Positions 1-9,274 of a stretch of DNA of 64,000 nt are shown piece by piece. The stretch covers positions 2,914,001 through 2,978,000 of the forward strand of contig NZ_CP019770.1 of assembly GCF_004328665.1 (NCBI RefSeq), written 5' to 3'. The position numbers and the translations under genes were made by a program. The DNA is from Pseudoalteromonas sp. DL-6. GTDB taxonomy: Bacteria > Pseudomonadota > Gammaproteobacteria > Enterobacterales > Alteromonadaceae. The notes under the pieces are model-generated. The model had not been told where the DNA came from. It saw only the letters and a list, made by a program, of their open reading frames with translations, and did not search any database. The first letter of the stretch is position 1. Each line of letters starts with the position of its first letter.

Positions 1-466
1 CTTGCCCCTGTGCCCATTGCCATGCTTGTGTATTGTATAAAGGCACCGTAGAAAGCGCGTGATGATGACTGCCCGTAGATTCTTTCGTTGAGTACGATAA
101 ATACAATAACGTATGGGTTTTAGCATCATAAATGCGACGAACCTTTAACGACTTAAACAAAATACTCTTAGATGATTTAAACACGACTTCACCCGACTTA
201 CTACGGTCAATAGACTGTAATTGGTCTGCGGTAATTGGCCCTGTTTGACGACAAGCAATCGACATATCTGAGGGATCTGAAAAATCTAAATTAGCCTCAA
301 TATGACTAATATGACAAGTAACCCCTGTAACAAGAGGATCTTGCTGTGAGTTTACCACCACATCTTTAGTAGTAAACAGCCCTAAACTCACTGAAGCAAC
401 ATCATCAGAACACCCTGTAAGCCCTGCTAAACACGCAATTAGACTACCCATTTTGAGATACTTCAT
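1..466 (-). CDS. creA: CreA family lipoprotein, partial (3' end outside window)
   Basis: The frame opens at an ATG at 466 and runs off the left edge without a stop (155 codons), close to the usual length of CreA (about 157), so only a few residues are missing. The N-terminus MKYLKMGSLIACLAGLTGC is a lipoprotein signal with lipobox LTGC and Cys19. The body carries CreA hallmarks: DPLVTGVTCHISH, SIACRQTGPI, GEVVFKSSKSILFKSLKV, RRIYDAKTHTLLYLSYS. CreA proteins are periplasmic or envelope proteins of poorly known function; E. coli CreA is a soluble secreted form, so the lipobox is a small difference. A ribosome-binding site is not obvious (AAGGACTTGCT precedes the ATG). It lies downstream of, and is separated by a terminator from, the TonB receptor on the same strand. 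Confidence 0.85.
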   Translation of the reverse strand, partial: MKYLKMGSLIACLAGLTGCSDDVASVSLGLFTTKDVVVNSQQDPLVTGVTCHISHIEANLDFSDPSDMSIACRQTGPITADQLQSIDRSKSGEVVFKSSKSILFKSLKVRRIYDAKTHTLLYLSYSTKESTGSHHHALSTVPLYNTQAWQWAQGQ

Positions 467-547
467 AGCAAGTCCTTCGTTCATAATAAAATTAAGTTAT
501 GCCTTATACTAAACGCTTTCACTGCGATAAAACAAATTTTATAAACA

Positions 548-578
548 ATAAAAAAGGCACGCCCGAAGGAGTGCCTTT
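548..578 (-). terminator. Rho-independent terminator after the TonB receptor gene
   Basis: An 8-bp perfect stem (AAAGGCAC at 553-560 with GTGCCTTT at 571-578) has a 10-base loop and is followed, in the minus direction, by a run of T. It lies 25 bases past the receptor stop and before creA. Confidence 0.85.
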
Positions 579-602
579 GCAAACTAATACAGCTAAAAAT
601 AA

Positions 603-3600
603 TTAAAAGCTATATTGTGCACCTAGATAAACATAACGACCGGCACCGCCGCCGTAGCCACTATAAAAGTTACCTCGGCCACTTGGATAAAATGCCCCTT
701 TGTCGTCAAATACATTATTAATCCCACCAAATACACGTAAGTCACTCTTGTCAGTCAGTGCCATAGTGTAAGACGCTGATAAACTATGCTTTAAAAATGA
801 GCCATAGTTTTGATATGCCAGTGGCTCAGGGTTAGCAATACAACCGGCATCGCCCGTAGCACAGCGTTCATCATTTGCAGCAACATATTCAAGGTAATCT
901 TTCTCATCTTCTTGGCTTGCTTTAAAAGCACCTACGTAATTTGTACGCCAGCGGATACGTAAGTCATCCATTTTCCATACAATCGACATAGCTGCTTTAT
1001 CTTTTGAACGGCCATAACCTGCATACTGAGAAGTCACACTAGAACCATCTAACCCTTCATAGGTTTGCGAGTTTTCAATAATATGATTGTAATCAAGCTT
1101 AAATGACAGGTTACCATAGCTGCCTATGTCATATTTGTAAGTTGCAACTACATCGTAACCGCGCGCTGTTAACTCATCTAAGTTATATTCACGCTGTAGT
1201 ATTTTTACAATGTTACCTTCGTCGTTACGGGTAATATCGTTACAATATTCGTTATCACTACCCCACGCAGCCTCTGAGTCATAACATTCACGCATGATGT
1301 TTTCGTTACTTATTTCATCAATTGCATCAACAATGGCAATGTCGTAGTAATCAACCGCTAAGTTAAAGCCATCTAAAAACTCAGGTGAAACAGTAATACC
1401 AAAGGTATAGGTATCGGCTGTTTCTTCTTTTAAGTTTGGATTACCCGTATTTGGTGAATAGTTATTGTCTTCACTTTCAAATTCAAAGTCAGGATCATCA
1501 GCCAGCTTTTGTGCCAAGGTTGGCTCTAAACGGCAGTTATCGTGCCCTGGGTTTGTTGATGTTGCCGTTAAGCCATCACAAATATCATCAAATGAATCAA
1601 AATCGCCACGAGGGGGTGATAATAATTCCGTGATAGTTGGGGCACGCTGTGCACGTGCATAGTTAGCACGTAGCATGTACCCATCAATTGGCTGCCACAA
1701 TAATCCTAACTTATAACTGGCTACGGTGCTGATATTATCAATACTGTAATTAGCTAAACGCAACGACGTTTCTGCCGATAAGCTTTTAGCAAATGGCACA
1801 TCTTTAAGTAGTGGCACTGCAAGCTCTGCAAACGCCTCATATACTTCTACTTCACCATAAAAAGAAGGCACAACGTTAAACGTAATACCGCCCGCTTTCA
1901 TATCATCACTGGTATCTAAGCTTTGCGAGTCTTTACGATACTCTGCACCAAATACTGCAGACACATTACCTGCTGGCAATTCATATAAGTCACCGGTGAT
2001 ATAACCCATTACCGTGTACTGTTGAATCTCAGTATCAATAATTGGATTTGTACGGATCCAGTCAGCCATTTCAGGGGTAATAGACCCTTCACCAAATAAA
2101 TTAAGCGGGACACATCCTTGCGCTCGCGCTTCGGCGTCTTTACATTGAATAGTGCCATCGGCTAGCTTTTCAGCTTGCAGGGCTTGGTTAACACGCACCG
2201 TGTTTAACTCGTTACTGCGGATTTGATGCTGTTTAAATTGACCATATCCGGCAGAAATATCCCAATCCCATGTATCATCAAACATCATACCTTGCAGGCC
2301 AGCCCAGGTACGGATAGTCGTACGGTCGTTGTCAGTGCTGATATTACCTACTTCACCAAAACGACGATCCCAATAAATACGGTCTTTGTATGGGTTACTG
2401 TCAATAATTTCTTGTGGCACATATGGGTTATCAATAGGAATATAACCTGGCGCAATATCATCGATAGGATCGCCAGTCACTGGGTCGTAGCGAGGTACGT
2501 AAGCCCCTTCGTATTCATCTTCTGGTGACTTATCGTTGAACGAGCCACTCTTACTGTATTGAATTTGGAAATAACTCATGATGTCGTCTGTTACATCATA
2601 ATCGACTTTTATTGCGGTCGAAAAGTTATCACTCGGCACATCAAGCATAACGTACTGCTGTGAGTTGATACCGTATATCTCTTCATTGCCTTTCCAATCA
2701 TCACGTAGCGTTTGGCCGTCATACCAAAATTGCGTATCGTTTCGGTTGTTTTCTAAAAATACGCCGCCTAAGGTGCCATCGCTTTTGCTTGCCCAATCAG
2801 CTTGTGTAATACCGCTCATACACTGATAGCCATCAGCAGTGTACATTTGATTACACATCAGCTCATCATCGTAACTATGCGCCGCTTCTATTTGCGCTCG
2901 GTCGCGATCGTAAAAGGTCATACCAAAATCACGATCCCAGTTTGAGCTAACAAATACATAACCACGATCATCAGCAAATGACGTTCCGTAGTTTAAATCA
3001 AGCGTAAACTCGCGACCGCCACCATCTGTTGTTTCACCGCCACGGGCTTGAAATTCAAAACCTTCTTTTTTTGACTGGGTAATAATATTAACTACACCAG
3101 CAACCGCATCGGCACCATAAGTGGCCGACGCACCACCACTAATAATTTCAACGCGCTCTACCATGCCACTTGGAATGGTATTTAAACTGACATAATTACC
3201 ACCGTAACTATTAGAGACAACACGGCGGCCATCAATCAATGTCAGCGTTCTATTAGCGCCTAAGTCACGAAGTTGGACTGTTGATAAACCAGTTCCCGAA
3301 ATGCTTGATTGGCTGGTTGTGTTACCAATACTTTGGCTCAGTGCAGGCATATTATCGATTAATACATCAGAAAGATTACCTAAGCCTGTATCCTGAATTG
3401 ATGCTCTGTCCATGGTAACCAGCGGAGTCGTAACTGAAAAACTATCACGCTTTAAACGCGAGCCTGTTACTGTTATTTTCTCTGGTACTTCTTGTACCAC
3501 TTCTTCGCTTGCCTTAGCAGTTGATTGACGATCAATTGCCTCGTCATTTGCTATTGCATGCCCAGATAAGCTTGCTGTTATAGCCAGTGCTAACGCACAT

Positions 3601-3623
3601 TTTTTGGTTGATATTTTACTCAC
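603..3623 (-). CDS. TonB-dependent outer-membrane receptor
   Basis: This 1006-residue protein has a signal peptide (MSKISTKKCALALAITASLS, cleavage likely after GHAIA). A plug domain follows at about residues 50-185, with ITVTGSRLKR, LRDLGANRTLTLIDGRRVV and the typical plug signature GASATYGADAVAGVVNIIT. The rest is a long beta-barrel ending in the aromatic C-terminus YLGAQYSF expected for barrel insertion. Such receptors import large or scarce substrates (oligosaccharides, peptides, siderophores) across the outer membrane using TonB-ExbBD energy. The ligand cannot be read from the sequence. No TonB, hydrolase or inner-membrane transporter lies beside it. It is divergent from a membrane-bound winged-helix regulator, which may control it. 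The ATG follows GAGGGAAGTCTG, a good ribosome-binding site. Confidence 0.92.
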   Translation of the reverse strand: MSKISTKKCALALAITASLSGHAIANDEAIDRQSTAKASEEVVQEVPEKITVTGSRLKRDSFSVTTPLVTMDRASIQDTGLGNLSDVLIDNMPALSQSIGNTTSQSSISGTGLSTVQLRDLGANRTLTLIDGRRVVSNSYGGNYVSLNTIPSGMVERVEIISGGASATYGADAVAGVVNIITQSKKEGFEFQARGGETTDGGGREFTLDLNYGTSFADDRGYVFVSSNWDRDFGMTFYDRDRAQIEAAHSYDDELMCNQMYTADGYQCMSGITQADWASKSDGTLGGVFLENNRNDTQFWYDGQTLRDDWKGNEEIYGINSQQYVMLDVPSDNFSTAIKVDYDVTDDIMSYFQIQYSKSGSFNDKSPEDEYEGAYVPRYDPVTGDPIDDIAPGYIPIDNPYVPQEIIDSNPYKDRIYWDRRFGEVGNISTDNDRTTIRTWAGLQGMMFDDTWDWDISAGYGQFKQHQIRSNELNTVRVNQALQAEKLADGTIQCKDAEARAQGCVPLNLFGEGSITPEMADWIRTNPIIDTEIQQYTVMGYITGDLYELPAGNVSAVFGAEYRKDSQSLDTSDDMKAGGITFNVVPSFYGEVEVYEAFAELAVPLLKDVPFAKSLSAETSLRLANYSIDNISTVASYKLGLLWQPIDGYMLRANYARAQRAPTITELLSPPRGDFDSFDDICDGLTATSTNPGHDNCRLEPTLAQKLADDPDFEFESEDNNYSPNTGNPNLKEETADTYTFGITVSPEFLDGFNLAVDYYDIAIVDAIDEISNENIMRECYDSEAAWGSDNEYCNDITRNDEGNIVKILQREYNLDELTARGYDVVATYKYDIGSYGNLSFKLDYNHIIENSQTYEGLDGSSVTSQYAGYGRSKDKAAMSIVWKMDDLRIRWRTNYVGAFKASQEDEKDYLEYVAANDERCATGDAGCIANPEPLAYQNYGSFLKHSLSASYTMALTDKSDLRVFGGINNVFDDKGAFYPSGRGNFYSGYGGGAGRYVYLGAQYSF

Positions 3624-3951
3624 AGACTTCCCTCATTTTTTATTAGCCCATTAGTACAAATCGCTTTTTTATTAACTTTTTAGTTATTAAATCTGTTTTG
3701 TAATAATTGGTTTGTTTTACTAATAACAGGTTGTAAGTAATCGTGAATAAAAGCACAATGAGAGGTGTCTCGTTTATATCCCTATTTTACATCTATTTAA
3801 TATCTATTTATTTATAATCATGAACTTATATTTATTGTGTTAGAATGGTGTAAAATTGAATATTAACTAATTATCGTGTTACTTTGCATTAAACAACACG
3901 TGTAAACATCGCTAATAACTCATACTAGGAAGAGGTTTAAATACACATACT
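3624..3951. other. Divergent intergenic region between receptor and regulator
   Basis: This 328-base AT-rich stretch separates two divergently transcribed genes and must hold both promoters. It contains the 11-bp-periodic CTATTT array (separate entry), a TATAAT hexamer at 3813-3818 on the plus strand and a TATAAA at 3773-3778 on the minus strand. I see no open reading frame or RNA gene in it. A candidate ribosome-binding site for the regulator, AGGAAGAGG, is at 3927-3935, 16 bases before the ATG, which is longer than usual. Confidence 0.6.
3782..3809. promoter_or_regulatory. Three CTATTT direct repeats at 11-bp spacing (candidate operator)
   Basis: CTATTT starts at 3782, 3793 and 3804, exactly one helical turn apart. 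The last two copies extend to ATCTATTTA. OmpR/PhoB-type winged-helix proteins bind as tandem subunits to direct repeats with 11-bp pitch, and the neighbouring regulator (3952-6072) has that domain. A TATAAT follows at 3813-3818. The repeats are seen in the sequence; their use as an operator is inference. The AT-rich setting makes a chance match possible. Confidence 0.5.
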
Positions 3952-6072
3952 ATGAATACTCAACAGCCATTTTCAATTGGAAATTGCCAAATATCGGCGT
4001 TTGAAAATAAGCTGTTTTGTGCTGATAAAGCCTGTATTTTACAACCTAAATTTATAGAACTGCTGACCTACTTAGTAACGTGTTATCCAAATGCGGTGAG
4101 TCGCGAACAACTAATCGAAAACGTATGGGATGGTAATCAATATGTGGGTGAAAAAGCACTCACTAATGCCATATGGCACCTTCGTAAAAGCTTTAAAGAA
4201 CTCGACCCCGACAATACCTATATAGAAACACTGCGTAAAACGGGTTACCGCTTAGTACAAAAACCAACAACGCCAGAGCCTGTTAATAGCATTAACAATA
4301 CGCCGCTTCGTTCTGGGTATATTTACGCTGCCGTACTTGCTATCGTTATATTATTAGGTAGCTATTGGGGTTATAGCGCCCTTTTTGAAAACGCAAAGCA
4401 GCCACTTGCTCAATCGCAACAAGCAGCACGTTTGTACGATTACATTGAAACAATTACTACCAGCCCAGGAAGAGAGTTGTTTCCGGCTATTTCTAATGAC
4501 AGTCATTTTTTAGCGTATTCGTGGCGCCGCCCTGGTCACAAAGCTAATTTATACTTACGCGATTTACATTTACCCGAACAAGCTGCCATCGCACTTACCG
4601 ACACGCCATTTATTGAAGGGCGAGCGGTATTTAGCCCCGACTTAACTTTTATTTATTATTATCGCCGCATATCTGGTCAAGGCTGTGAGGTTATTCAGCA
4701 AAATGTTGCCTCGGGAAATACCACGATTTTAGGACAATGCGGCAGCAAAGCGAGTACCGATATAGACATAAATGCCGTGGGCACACAACTGGTTTATATT
4801 AGTGAAGATGATGAAAATAATAGCCTAACTCAACTTAACCTTGTTGATTTAACCTCATCGCCATACACAGTTACTCAAATACCTTGTATTTCAGCATGCC
4901 AATATACCGATGAGTCGGTTGTATTCTCCCCAGATGCAACTCAACTTGTAGTCTCTCGTAACTTACCAACGGGGTTTGAAGAATTATTTTTAATCGATAT
5001 AAAAACAGGCAATGCAAAGCAGTTAACTACTGGGTTTATTGATATGAGAGGCGTTGATTGGCACCCCTCTAAGGCGCAACTCGTTTTTTCTGGTGTGAAA
5101 AAAGGTAAACGCCAAGGGTACTTTTACAACCTTAAAACACAACAAATGATCAATGCCCGCATAGATGGCTTAAGCTACCCAGAATTTGCCAGTGATGGCA
5201 GTTTGTATTTTCATCAGTGGAATATAGACTCAGCTTTAATGCGTTTAGAGGTTAATAATGCGGTTGCAAGCTCTCCTTTCCCAGTGTTATCGAGCCATTT
5301 TAGTACCCGCTTTCCTGATTACAATAAAGCCAGAAACAAACTCGCGTTTGTCTCTAATGAGTCGGGTTCAATGGAATTGTGGACCGCAAATAAAGACGGT
5401 ACGTCTCGAAAGCAGCTCACTAATCTCAATGCCAATATTTACCACCCAGTATGGTCGCCTGATGGTGATTACATTGCTTTTGTTGCCTCGCACCCTAGTG
5501 GTCATGCGTTATACCTGTATGACTTTAATAAACAAACCAGTCAATTATTACCTACAGGCTTTAGAGATCATGGCAAACCGAGCTGGGCTGCAGACAGTAA
5601 AAGCGTATTAGTCTCTGATGATCAGCATGTGTATCGCTTCGATTTAAATGGTAATAAACTCGAACAGGCCATAGATTCACCGACATTATACGCTTATGAA
5701 AACCAGCAAGGCGCTTTAATTTTTGCCAACCAAGCAACCAATCAGTTATGGATCAAAGACCCTGATAGCCAAACTGAGCAACCACTGGTTAGCGAAATTA
5801 ATTTATCAAATCATAATTCGTGGTATTTTTTTGAAGGCGATACCTTAGCGCAATCGCGTATTTACTATTTTAATGTAAAACAAGGCGACTACCGATTAAG
5901 TTATTACGACTTTTCAAACCAAGATCACCATGATGTAATAAGACTTCCTGAACGTGCATTTAGCCGCAGCTCAGGCTTAACTTATATTACAAGTGCAAAC
6001 TGGCTGGTGTACTCTTCGTATAAGTCACCACAAATTGATATAAAGCGTATTAATCACCAATATTTGCCCTAA
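3952..6072 (+). CDS. Membrane-bound winged-helix regulator with PD40 beta-propeller
   Basis: Residues 1-105 form an OmpR/PhoB-type DNA-binding domain, as in CadC and ToxR, ending in IETLRKTGYRLVQ. There is no receiver domain. One membrane helix follows at about 122-145 (SGYIYAAVLAIVILLGSYWG). The remaining 560 or so residues are a TolB-like PD40/WD40 propeller, with repeated blades such as AVFSPDLTFIYYY, VVFSPDATQLVVS, PVWSPDGDYIAFVAS and PSWAADSKSVLVS. The layout suggests a one-component regulator, with DNA binding in the cytoplasm and a periplasmic propeller sensing a ligand, envelope protein or receptor state. It is divergent from a TonB-dependent receptor, which is the obvious candidate target. 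The specific signal is unknown. Confidence 0.85.
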   Translation: MNTQQPFSIGNCQISAFENKLFCADKACILQPKFIELLTYLVTCYPNAVSREQLIENVWDGNQYVGEKALTNAIWHLRKSFKELDPDNTYIETLRKTGYRLVQKPTTPEPVNSINNTPLRSGYIYAAVLAIVILLGSYWGYSALFENAKQPLAQSQQAARLYDYIETITTSPGRELFPAISNDSHFLAYSWRRPGHKANLYLRDLHLPEQAAIALTDTPFIEGRAVFSPDLTFIYYYRRISGQGCEVIQQNVASGNTTILGQCGSKASTDIDINAVGTQLVYISEDDENNSLTQLNLVDLTSSPYTVTQIPCISACQYTDESVVFSPDATQLVVSRNLPTGFEELFLIDIKTGNAKQLTTGFIDMRGVDWHPSKAQLVFSGVKKGKRQGYFYNLKTQQMINARIDGLSYPEFASDGSLYFHQWNIDSALMRLEVNNAVASSPFPVLSSHFSTRFPDYNKARNKLAFVSNESGSMELWTANKDGTSRKQLTNLNANIYHPVWSPDGDYIAFVASHPSGHALYLYDFNKQTSQLLPTGFRDHGKPSWAADSKSVLVSDDQHVYRFDLNGNKLEQAIDSPTLYAYENQQGALIFANQATNQLWIKDPDSQTEQPLVSEINLSNHNSWYFFEGDTLAQSRIYYFNVKQGDYRLSYYDFSNQDHHDVIRLPERAFSRSSGLTYITSANWLVYSSYKSPQIDIKRINHQYLP

Positions 6073-6150
6073 AAGCAACAGCCTGAACTATGCTAAGCCA
6101 AATTTTTAAAAATTAAGCTCCATAGGGTTAGCGTGTACAAACCCGTTTGG

Positions 6151-6156
6151 TATAAT
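6151..6156 (+). promoter_or_regulatory. Probable -10 box for the tautomerase gene
   Basis: A consensus TATAAT lies 32 bases before the ATG of the gene at 6188. No good -35 is seen at 17 bp, so it is only a partial promoter match. The ribosome-binding site AAAGAGGA lies just before the gene. Confidence 0.4.
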
Positions 6157-6187
6157 TAAACAAACCAATCTAAAGAGGATACGCTAA

Positions 6188-6517
6188 ATGCCACACATTA
6201 TTATTGAACACTCAGAAGATCTACCTTTATTACCTCAGGTTCTAGTGGAAAAAATCCACACAACAACATTTGAAAGTGGCTTATTTGATTTAGAAACAAT
6301 AAAAACTCGTGCTATTGCGTATCAACATTACCAATTAGGTGTAGGTAAAGAAGGGTTTATACATATTGCAGTGCATATTATGGCTGGGCGTTCTATTGAG
6401 CAAAAGCAAAAACTAAGTGAGCAGTTACTAGCGTGCCTGCAAACATATTGCAGAGCCTCTGACAGTTTAAGCGTTAATATTTACGAAATGAATCACGAGA
6501 TTTATCGTAAAAACTAA
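6188..6517 (+). CDS. 5-carboxymethyl-2-hydroxymuconate delta-isomerase family protein
   Basis: This 109-residue protein of the tautomerase superfamily begins MPHIIIEHSEDL. After Met removal, Pro becomes the N-terminal catalytic base of the family. Length and the segments GVGKEGFIHIAVHIMAGRS and VNIYEMNHEIYRKN match the CHMI (HpaF/HpcD) branch, which isomerises 5-carboxymethyl-2-hydroxymuconate in homoprotocatechuate degradation. None of the other homoprotocatechuate genes is nearby, so it may act on another keto-enol substrate, as lone CHMI homologues in marine gammaproteobacteria probably do. It is a single-gene unit with its own ribosome-binding site. Confidence 0.85.
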   Translation: MPHIIIEHSEDLPLLPQVLVEKIHTTTFESGLFDLETIKTRAIAYQHYQLGVGKEGFIHIAVHIMAGRSIEQKQKLSEQLLACLQTYCRASDSLSVNIYEMNHEIYRKN

Positions 6518-6529
6518 CCGCCATTAAAA

Positions 6530-6567
6530 CATCATAGTTATAGTACCAGTGCTCTATAACTATGATG
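6530..6567. repeat. 14-bp perfect inverted repeat
   Basis: CATCATAGTTATAG (6530-6543) is matched exactly by its reverse complement at 6554-6567 across a 10-base loop. It sits between two convergent genes but has no T tract on either side, so it is not a textbook terminator. It may still end both transcripts. Confidence 0.7.
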
Positions 6568-6602
6568 GTATCCCTGTTCGGCTGATTTTTATAAAACCGC
6601 GG

Positions 6603-8480
6603 TTAAAGCGTAAACTTACCTAGTAAATCCCTTAAAATATTCGACTCTTTATTTAAGCCATTACAAAGCTGCTCTGACTTTTTCATATTTTCTTTGGTTT
6701 GCTCTGCCGAGTCGGAAATCATCACAATATTTTGGCTAATTTCTGAGGTTGCTAACGTTTGCTCTCGCGTTGCAGTAGCAACTGAGTTATTTAACTCGCT
6801 TAACAGTACAATTTCCTGTGAAATACCATTTAATGTATGGCCTGTTTCTTTTAATCGCTCGGCATTTTCTAAGGTGTTTTTGCTGCCCAATTCAATCGCA
6901 GTTACCGTGCTTGAAGCTTTAGCATTTAACGAAGCAATCATCTCATTAATTTGCTCTGTAGACTCCGCAGTACGCTGTGCAAGCGTTCTTACTTCATCAG
7001 CAACTACTGCAAAACCACGCCCTTGCTCGCCAGCTCTCGCCGCTTCAATTGCCGCATTTAACGCCAATAAGTTAGTTTGCTCAGAAATCCCTTTAATAAC
7101 ATCTAATACATGAGAAATTGATTTAATCTCTGTCGAGAGCTCTAACACTGAGGCCACAGAATTGGCCATCGATGCTTCCAGCTGCTCCATTTGTTTAATT
7201 GTGCTTTGCACAAAATCAACGCCTTTATGCGTAGTTTCTTCGGTTTTAGTAGCAATATCTGCCGCATTGCTGGCACTGCCGGAAATATCTTGAACCGTAA
7301 CTTCCATCTCATTAACCGCTGCCGCCACCGTTTGTGTACTCGATGATTGCACTTCAGCTAAATTAGCCGCGCCTTGCACTTGCTCAAGTACATCATGCGA
7401 AATATCTTTAACATGAATTGCCGACTCAGAAACCTGTTTAAACATATAATGTAACTGCTCTAAAAACAGGTTAAATTTAATCGCTAAATCAGAAATTTCA
7501 TTATTATCGTCGGTAGGGAGTCGTGCTGTTAAATCGCCATCTTTTTCTGTTAATGCGTTCACCGCTGCAGTAATGTTTTCAATGGGTCTAAATATTTGCC
7601 CGACCAACACACGTGCTAACGCTAAACCTACAAGCGCAATAATTACACCAAAAATGATATTAGTATTAATAGCGCTATTAATTGGGCCATATAATTGCTC
7701 TTGGGGAATCTCAGCGACTAGGTGCCAACCTAAAGAGTTTACTGGTGTACTTGAGACAACATAGTCATCGCCATCAATTACTTTACTTTGAATTGCCCCA
7801 TTTTTAATTGGCGCTAAGTTAACAGATTGCCCTATTTTAGTTTTATCACCATGCAACATAATCTCGCCAGTACCAGAGGCCAAATAAACAATGCCGCCCT
7901 CGCCAATTCTATATTCGCTTATGAGCTCCACCATAGAATCGAGCGAACGGCCTATCCCGGCAATTCCTTGTCGTTGCCCATCAAGCTCAATGGCATAATT
8001 AATAAATACCATTACCTCAGAGCTACCTTTATCTATATCGAGCGCGACTTCAAATGGCCTATCCGATGCTAAAAAAGTATCAAACCAAGTATCGCTGCTG
8101 TCTATTTGCCTAGAAATACCTTCATCGGTGTAATAGTTACGGGAATTTTTAGAAATAATATATGCGTTACTGGCTTGGTTTTTATTTTTTATATGTTTGA
8201 GGTAATCAATAAATTTACCGCGACTTTGCGCATCTTCATTATTATTCATCCATTGCTGCACAAATAAGTTTTGCGCTATTTCTTTACCAACAATAATAGG
8301 TGTAGAAAGCTCTAATTCAATTTGGCTTTTCACTTCACTAAGCGCTGTAGGTAGATCTACTCTAGCTAGCTTTTCTTCTGTATTTGAGCGAATACTATTT
8401 GAAAATATTAGCGTAGATATTGCTAAAGGAGCAACAACAGCCAGAATAAGACTGAGGTAAACTTTTCGTTTTAATAACAT
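6603..8480 (-). CDS. Methyl-accepting chemotaxis protein with dCache sensor
   Basis: This 625-residue chemoreceptor has an N-terminal membrane helix (about 7-28) and a periplasmic double-Cache-like domain (about 40-270; [35 protein letters not shown]). A second membrane helix follows at about 272-294, then HAMP (about 295-350; [24 protein letters not shown]) and a long cytoplasmic signalling coiled coil. The highly conserved hairpin tip reads [37 protein letters not shown]. It passes ligand binding to CheW/CheA. The sensor lacks an obvious RxWY amino-acid motif, so the ligand is open. It stands alone with no che genes nearby. Confidence 0.93.
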   Translation of the reverse strand: MLLKRKVYLSLILAVVAPLAISTLIFSNSIRSNTEEKLARVDLPTALSEVKSQIELELSTPIIVGKEIAQNLFVQQWMNNNEDAQSRGKFIDYLKHIKNKNQASNAYIISKNSRNYYTDEGISRQIDSSDTWFDTFLASDRPFEVALDIDKGSSEVMVFINYAIELDGQRQGIAGIGRSLDSMVELISEYRIGEGGIVYLASGTGEIMLHGDKTKIGQSVNLAPIKNGAIQSKVIDGDDYVVSSTPVNSLGWHLVAEIPQEQLYGPINSAINTNIIFGVIIALVGLALARVLVGQIFRPIENITAAVNALTEKDGDLTARLPTDDNNEISDLAIKFNLFLEQLHYMFKQVSESAIHVKDISHDVLEQVQGAANLAEVQSSSTQTVAAAVNEMEVTVQDISGSASNAADIATKTEETTHKGVDFVQSTIKQMEQLEASMANSVASVLELSTEIKSISHVLDVIKGISEQTNLLALNAAIEAARAGEQGRGFAVVADEVRTLAQRTAESTEQINEMIASLNAKASSTVTAIELGSKNTLENAERLKETGHTLNGISQEIVLLSELNNSVATATREQTLATSEISQNIVMISDSAEQTKENMKKSEQLCNGLNKESNILRDLLGKFTL

Positions 8481-8739
8481 AGAGCACCTAAGGAGTAACT
8501 AAGCGAAATTTTATATACTGCACACTATTAACAGTAGCGACATTAAAGGTCATAAAGTAAAGATTTTTATAATAAAACCCCATAACACTTTAATAGTAGA
8601 TCCAACTGTGTTTATTGCAATGTATTCAATAGAATTAATACAAAAATCAGTGCACTGGTAAAAATACGATAGAAATAATAAAAACGAATTTTATAAACGA
8701 GGAAGATGAGTTTCTATTTACTTGGAAAGCTTGTAAAAG

Positions 8740-8816
8740 TGGTGGCCCCTCCCAGACTCGAACTGGGGACCTAACGATTATGAGTCGTGTGCTCTAACCA
8801 ACTGAGCTAAGGGGCC
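8740..8816 (-). tRNA. tRNA with CAT anticodon, probably tRNA-Ile2 (lysidine type)
   Basis: A complete 77-nt cloverleaf is encoded on the minus strand, including the CCA end (8742-8740). The acceptor stem is GGCCCCT with AGGGGCC, the anticodon loop CTCATAA, and the T arm starts GTTCGAGTC. A CAT anticodon fits initiator Met, elongator Met or Ile2. The GGCCCCT acceptor stem and the CGACTCATAATCG anticodon arm match E. coli ileX (Ile2) rather than elongator Met (GGCTACG). Ile2 would read AUA after TilS changes C34 to lysidine. Automated annotation often labels it tRNA-Met. Confidence 0.93.
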
Positions 8817-9092
8817 AACTTTGTATAACTGTAAGCAGTTAATTTTTGAGGCGTTTAGCCACAGAGCGACTAAAGCGGGTTGCAGTATAAAAAGTTTTTA
8901 GGGGCTTGTCACTAGCAAAAAGCTTTATTTTAACAATCAAGGGGCTAACTGCTCAAATAGTAGGCTTTGAGATTTTAATGGTGATGACTTTTAAAACGAA
9001 TCCATTTATTAAATTACAGTCTGAGTGGCTAATACACATACCTTTGTTGGCACTTAGCAACTCAGTGTTAAATGTCCAGTCAAGCTACTGCA

Positions 9093-9251
9093 TTACTTCT
9101 TGGCAATAATATAAATCGCATGAATTAATCCTGGGAAATAGCCGAGCAAGGTTAGCAGAATATTTAACCAAAAGTGCATCCCTAGCCCCACCTGTAAAAA
9201 TACACCCAGTGGTGGTAATAAAATAGAAAAAATAATTCTGATGATATCCAT
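9093..9251 (-). CDS. Pmp3/YqaE (UPF0057) family small membrane protein
   Basis: This 52-residue frame starts MDIIRIIFSILLPPLGVFLQ and ends GYFPGLIHAIYIIAKK. It carries the family features: two membrane helices, the PPLGVFLQ motif in the first, and the GLGMHFWLNILLTLLGYFPG connection with the second. Members affect membrane potential and salt tolerance in yeast (Pmp3) and are stress-linked in E. coli (YqaE). It is below most length cut-offs and easily missed. The ribosome-binding site is AGAAGGG, 9 bases before the ATG. It follows the BON protein gene on the same strand, separated by a hairpin. Confidence 0.9.
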   Translation of the reverse strand: MDIIRIIFSILLPPLGVFLQVGLGMHFWLNILLTLLGYFPGLIHAIYIIAKK

Positions 9252-9274
9252 AATTTAACCCTTCTAACGTTAGC

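Noticed and set aside
8906..9109. 67-codon plus-strand frame after the tRNA
   Set aside because: It starts at a weak TTG-type codon, overlaps the YqaE gene on the other strand, has no ribosome-binding site and no recognisable family.
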